Shown here one piece after another: positions 5,192-6,139 of a stretch of 6,139 nucleotides of DNA (position 1 is its first letter; each line of letters begins with the position of its first letter). The stretch covers positions 1 to 6,139 of the forward strand of contig DBLC01000110.1 in NCBI GenBank assembly GCA_002297935.1, read 5' to 3'. A model generated the notes under the pieces. It was given only the letters and a program-made list of their open reading frames with translations. It made no database searches and was not told the origin of the DNA. The stretch comes from Dialister sp. UBA734 (GTDB lineage: Bacteria > Bacillota > Negativicutes > Veillonellales > Dialisteraceae). Both the position numbers and the translations under genes were made by a program.

Positions 5192-5254
5192 AGTACCGGA
5201 CTACCCGAAATCAACATCAAGCACAAATCCCGTCGGTCGAAATGATGGTCACGG
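5163..5254 (-). mobile_element. Arm of the MITE-like element (second copy)
   Basis: It aligns without gaps over 92 bp to the reverse complement of 2359-2450. By hand count 84 of 92 positions match, and all eight differences are transitions. The partner arm is missing or badly decayed (a weak match near 4902), so this is either a half copy or a copy with a different interior. Confidence 0.8.
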
Positions 5255-5318
5255 CTAGAGGCTCATTCGAGAAACCTGCTTACGGTCTTTGTGCAAGTAT
5301 GAATCATTTGATAAATGC

Positions 5319-5365
5319 GATGCCTTCTCCTGTGGAGAAGGGGGACCGCGGAGCGGTGGATAAGG
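5319..5365 (+). repeat. CCTTCTCC/GGAGAAGG hairpin element, copy 1
   Basis: It starts GATG, then CCTTCTCC-TGT-GGAGAAGG (5323-5341), then a second small hairpin CCGC-GGA-GCGG (5346-5356), then TGGATAAGG. Repeats of the general form CCTTCTCCnnnGGAGAAGG...GGATnAGG are, to my knowledge, common between genes in gut Bacillota. The family name and mobility are not something I can state. Confidence 0.75.
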
Positions 5366-5393
5366 ATTATCCCGGTATAAAAGTAAATGACAT

Positions 5394-5448
5394 CAACGAA
5401 AAAAGCGTCTTTCTCAAGTGACACTGGAGGAAGACGCTTTTTTCGTTG
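5394..5448. terminator. Long terminator-like stem (copy 1)
   Basis: An 18-bp perfect stem (5394-5411 with 5431-5448; CAACGAAAAAAGCGTCTT and complement) extends by four more pairs, one of them G-T, around the loop AAGTGACACTG. It has A-runs on the left arm and T-runs on the right arm, so it could work on either strand. No gene ends directly beside it, so it may be part of the repeat and not a gene's own terminator. Confidence 0.6.
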
Positions 5449-5454
5449 GATTCA

Positions 5455-5631
5455 ACTGATATCTCATACCGAGATAGTCATCTCGCTTTGCTCAAAATGG
5501 CATCTCACTATATCCCTGCGTCGCTTCGCTCCTAGCGATACAGTTCGCTTGCACACCTATCCGGTTCCTTCGGAACCACCTTCCCCAATGGGGAAGGCAT
5601 CATATTTTCCCCATATGATAGATGATGACCA
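5455..5631. repeat. Spacer between the 219-bp copies, itself repeat-like
   Basis: There is no gene. It holds GATATCTCATACCGAGAT (a short palindrome), ATAGTCATCTCGCTTTGCTC and the words gcatctcactatatccctgcg and tcgcttcgctcctagcgata, which read like another palindromic intergenic repeat. An inverted copy of the GGAGAAGG-type element is annotated separately at 5554-5601. After that comes ATCATAT...ATATGAT (5599-5619) next to the second 219-bp copy. Confidence 0.45.
5554..5601 (-). repeat. GGAGAAGG-type hairpin element, inverted diverged copy
   Basis: Read on the - strand: GATGCCTTCCCC-ATT-GGGGAAGG, then GGTTCC-GAA-GGAACC, then GGATAGG. The layout is the same as 5319-5365 (long hairpin, small hairpin, GGATnAGG), but the stem sequences differ with changes on both sides. 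Pairing is kept while sequence drifts, which fits selection on structure. Confidence 0.7.
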
Positions 5632-5714
5632 GTCGAAATGATGATCACGGCTAGAGGCACATTCGAGAAACCTGCTTACGGCCTTTGTGCCAGTGTGAAC
5701 CATTTGGAAAACGC

Positions 5715-5761
5715 GATGCCTTCTCCCATGGAGAAGGGGGACCGCGGAGCGGTGGATAAGG
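5715..5761 (+). repeat. CCTTCTCC/GGAGAAGG hairpin element, copy 2
   Basis: It is the same as copy 1 except in the hairpin loop, where CAT replaces TGT, so the stem (5719-5726 with 5730-5737) is unchanged. It lies inside the second 219-bp repeat. Confidence 0.75.
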
Positions 5762-5790
5762 ATTATCCCGGTATAAAAGAAAATGACACC

Positions 5791-5843
5791 AATGAAAGAA
5801 GCGTCTTCCTCAAGTGACACTGGAGAAAAACGCTTTTTTCGTT
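5791..5843. terminator. Long terminator-like stem (copy 2)
   Basis: It is the counterpart of 5394-5448. Several bases differ, but most changes give G-T pairs in place of Watson-Crick pairs (two in the outer half), leaving two real mismatches. The loop AAGTGACACTG is identical. This suggests the pairing matters, or that the decay is young. Confidence 0.5.
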
Positions 5844-5924
5844 TGATTCATTTGCTATTTCATGCAGAAATATGTATTTGAAGTGAAACGGAATGTTTCC
5901 GCTCGCCCTTCCCGCTAGTGCTGC

Positions 5925-6007
5925 GAGATTTCTCCACTCTCCTACATATCGCGATTTATTGCTTCTATATCACCAAGCACGAATACGACCGGTCGAAATG
6001 ACGGTCA
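5925..6007 (-). mobile_element. Diverged MITE-like arm (third copy)
   Basis: The order is GAGATTTCTCCACT (5925-5938), then a dissimilar middle, then AAGCACGAAT and CGGTCGAAATGAC. Both end motifs of the arm at 5163-5254 are kept, but the middle is not. It runs on into a 56-bp half-element at 6016, repeating the arm-plus-half-element arrangement seen at 2298-2450. Confidence 0.6.
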
Positions 6008-6015
6008 CGGCTAGA

Positions 6016-6071
6016 GGCACATTCGACGAACCTGAGCAACCTGAGAAACTTGAGTAACCTGAGCGACCTGT
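6016..6071 (-). repeat. 56-bp half-element (fourth copy)
   Basis: Read on the - strand: ACA, GGTCGCTCA, GGTTACTCA, AGTTTCTCA, GGTTGCTCA, GGTTCGTCG, AATGTGCC. It has five units and is exactly 56 bp, as in the three other full copies. Confidence 0.8.
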
Positions 6072-6100
6072 GCCGAAGGCACCGCAAGCACGCAAAAAGG

Positions 6101-6137
6101 CATAGTATCCCCCTTATTAGGCGAGAAGGATCCTATG
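6101..6137. repeat. Inverted repeat at the right edge of the window
   Basis: CATAGTATCC (6101-6110) pairs with GGATCCTATG (6128-6137), nine of ten positions. The word GCATAGTATC here is the reverse complement of the first ten bases of the window. Confidence 0.45.
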
Positions 6138-6139
6138 AA

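Larger units (their letters stand above)
5236..5454 (+). repeat. 219-bp direct repeat, copy 1
   Basis: It aligns without gaps to 5632-5850 with 19 mismatches by hand count (about 91% identity). It contains the end of a MITE-like arm, a truncated 9-bp-unit half-element (CTCATTCGAGAAACC, 5262-5276), the 47-bp GGAGAAGG hairpin element and a terminator-like stem. The left part overlaps the MITE arm at 5163-5254. Confidence 0.88.
5632..5850 (+). repeat. 219-bp direct repeat, copy 2
   Basis: This is the second copy of 5236-5454, offset by exactly 396 bp with no insertions or deletions between copies. It carries the full internal set: a short MITE-arm end, a CACATTCGAGAAACC fragment, the 47-bp hairpin element and the stem at 5791-5843. 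Confidence 0.88.

Noticed and set aside
5387..5820. ORFs of 84 and 87 aa across the 219-bp repeats
   Set aside because: They are made of repeat hairpins and run through the terminator-like stems.
1..6139. Defence island, toxin-antitoxin pair or prophage
   Set aside because: No nuclease, helicase, methylase, toxin, integrase or phage structural motif could be found in any frame.

Overview
The window looks like a repeat-laden chromosomal stretch from a low-to-moderate G+C Gram-positive-type (Bacillota) bacterium. Evidence: three genes have strong Shine-Dalgarno sites (AGGAG-type), the tRNA has an encoded CCA and a U-tailed terminator, and two genes are full-length DUF445 membrane proteins. The style of the intergenic repeats makes me think of gut or oral Negativicutes, but that is an impression and not something the sequence proves.

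Layout, left to right. 1-353 has no convincing gene but is unusually rich in short palindromes. 374-443 is a pair of nested inverted repeats. 573-646 is a tRNA-Gly (anticodon CCC) on the + strand, with a promoter and a terminator. All the protein genes lie on the - strand and are transcribed leftwards in the order: a small acidic protein of unknown function (4836-4474), one DUF445 membrane protein (4007-2799), then a second, diverged DUF445 protein (2269-1007). They are not a tight operon, because repeat-filled gaps of about 470 and 530 bp separate them. A weak ORF (5191-4889) further right begins inside a repeat and may not be a gene. 5192-6139 is almost wholly repeats.

Most of the non-coding DNA belongs to a small set of modular dispersed repeats. 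(a) A 56-bp half-element, ACA + five 9-bp units (about GGTTNCTNA) + AATGTGCC, occurs four times with the same unit count, plus shorter or decayed copies. Two halves facing each other make a hairpin with ends ACAGGTT/AACCTGT. (b) A module with the terminal sequence TTAAGTTAAG encloses some of these hairpins. (c) A MITE-like unit of about 250 bp has a perfect 26-bp inverted repeat (GTCATTTCGACCG...). (d) A 47-bp hairpin element is built on CCTTCTCC/GGAGAAGG. (e) A 219-bp block containing parts of (a), (c) and (d) and a strong terminator-like stem is present twice, 396 bp apart. Some repeats touch genes: one supplies the last six codons and the stop of the leftmost DUF445 gene, and another supplies the first codons of the ORF at 5191.

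No classical defence system, CRISPR array, transposase or integrase is visible. The most unusual content is this nested repeat architecture and its contact with gene ends.
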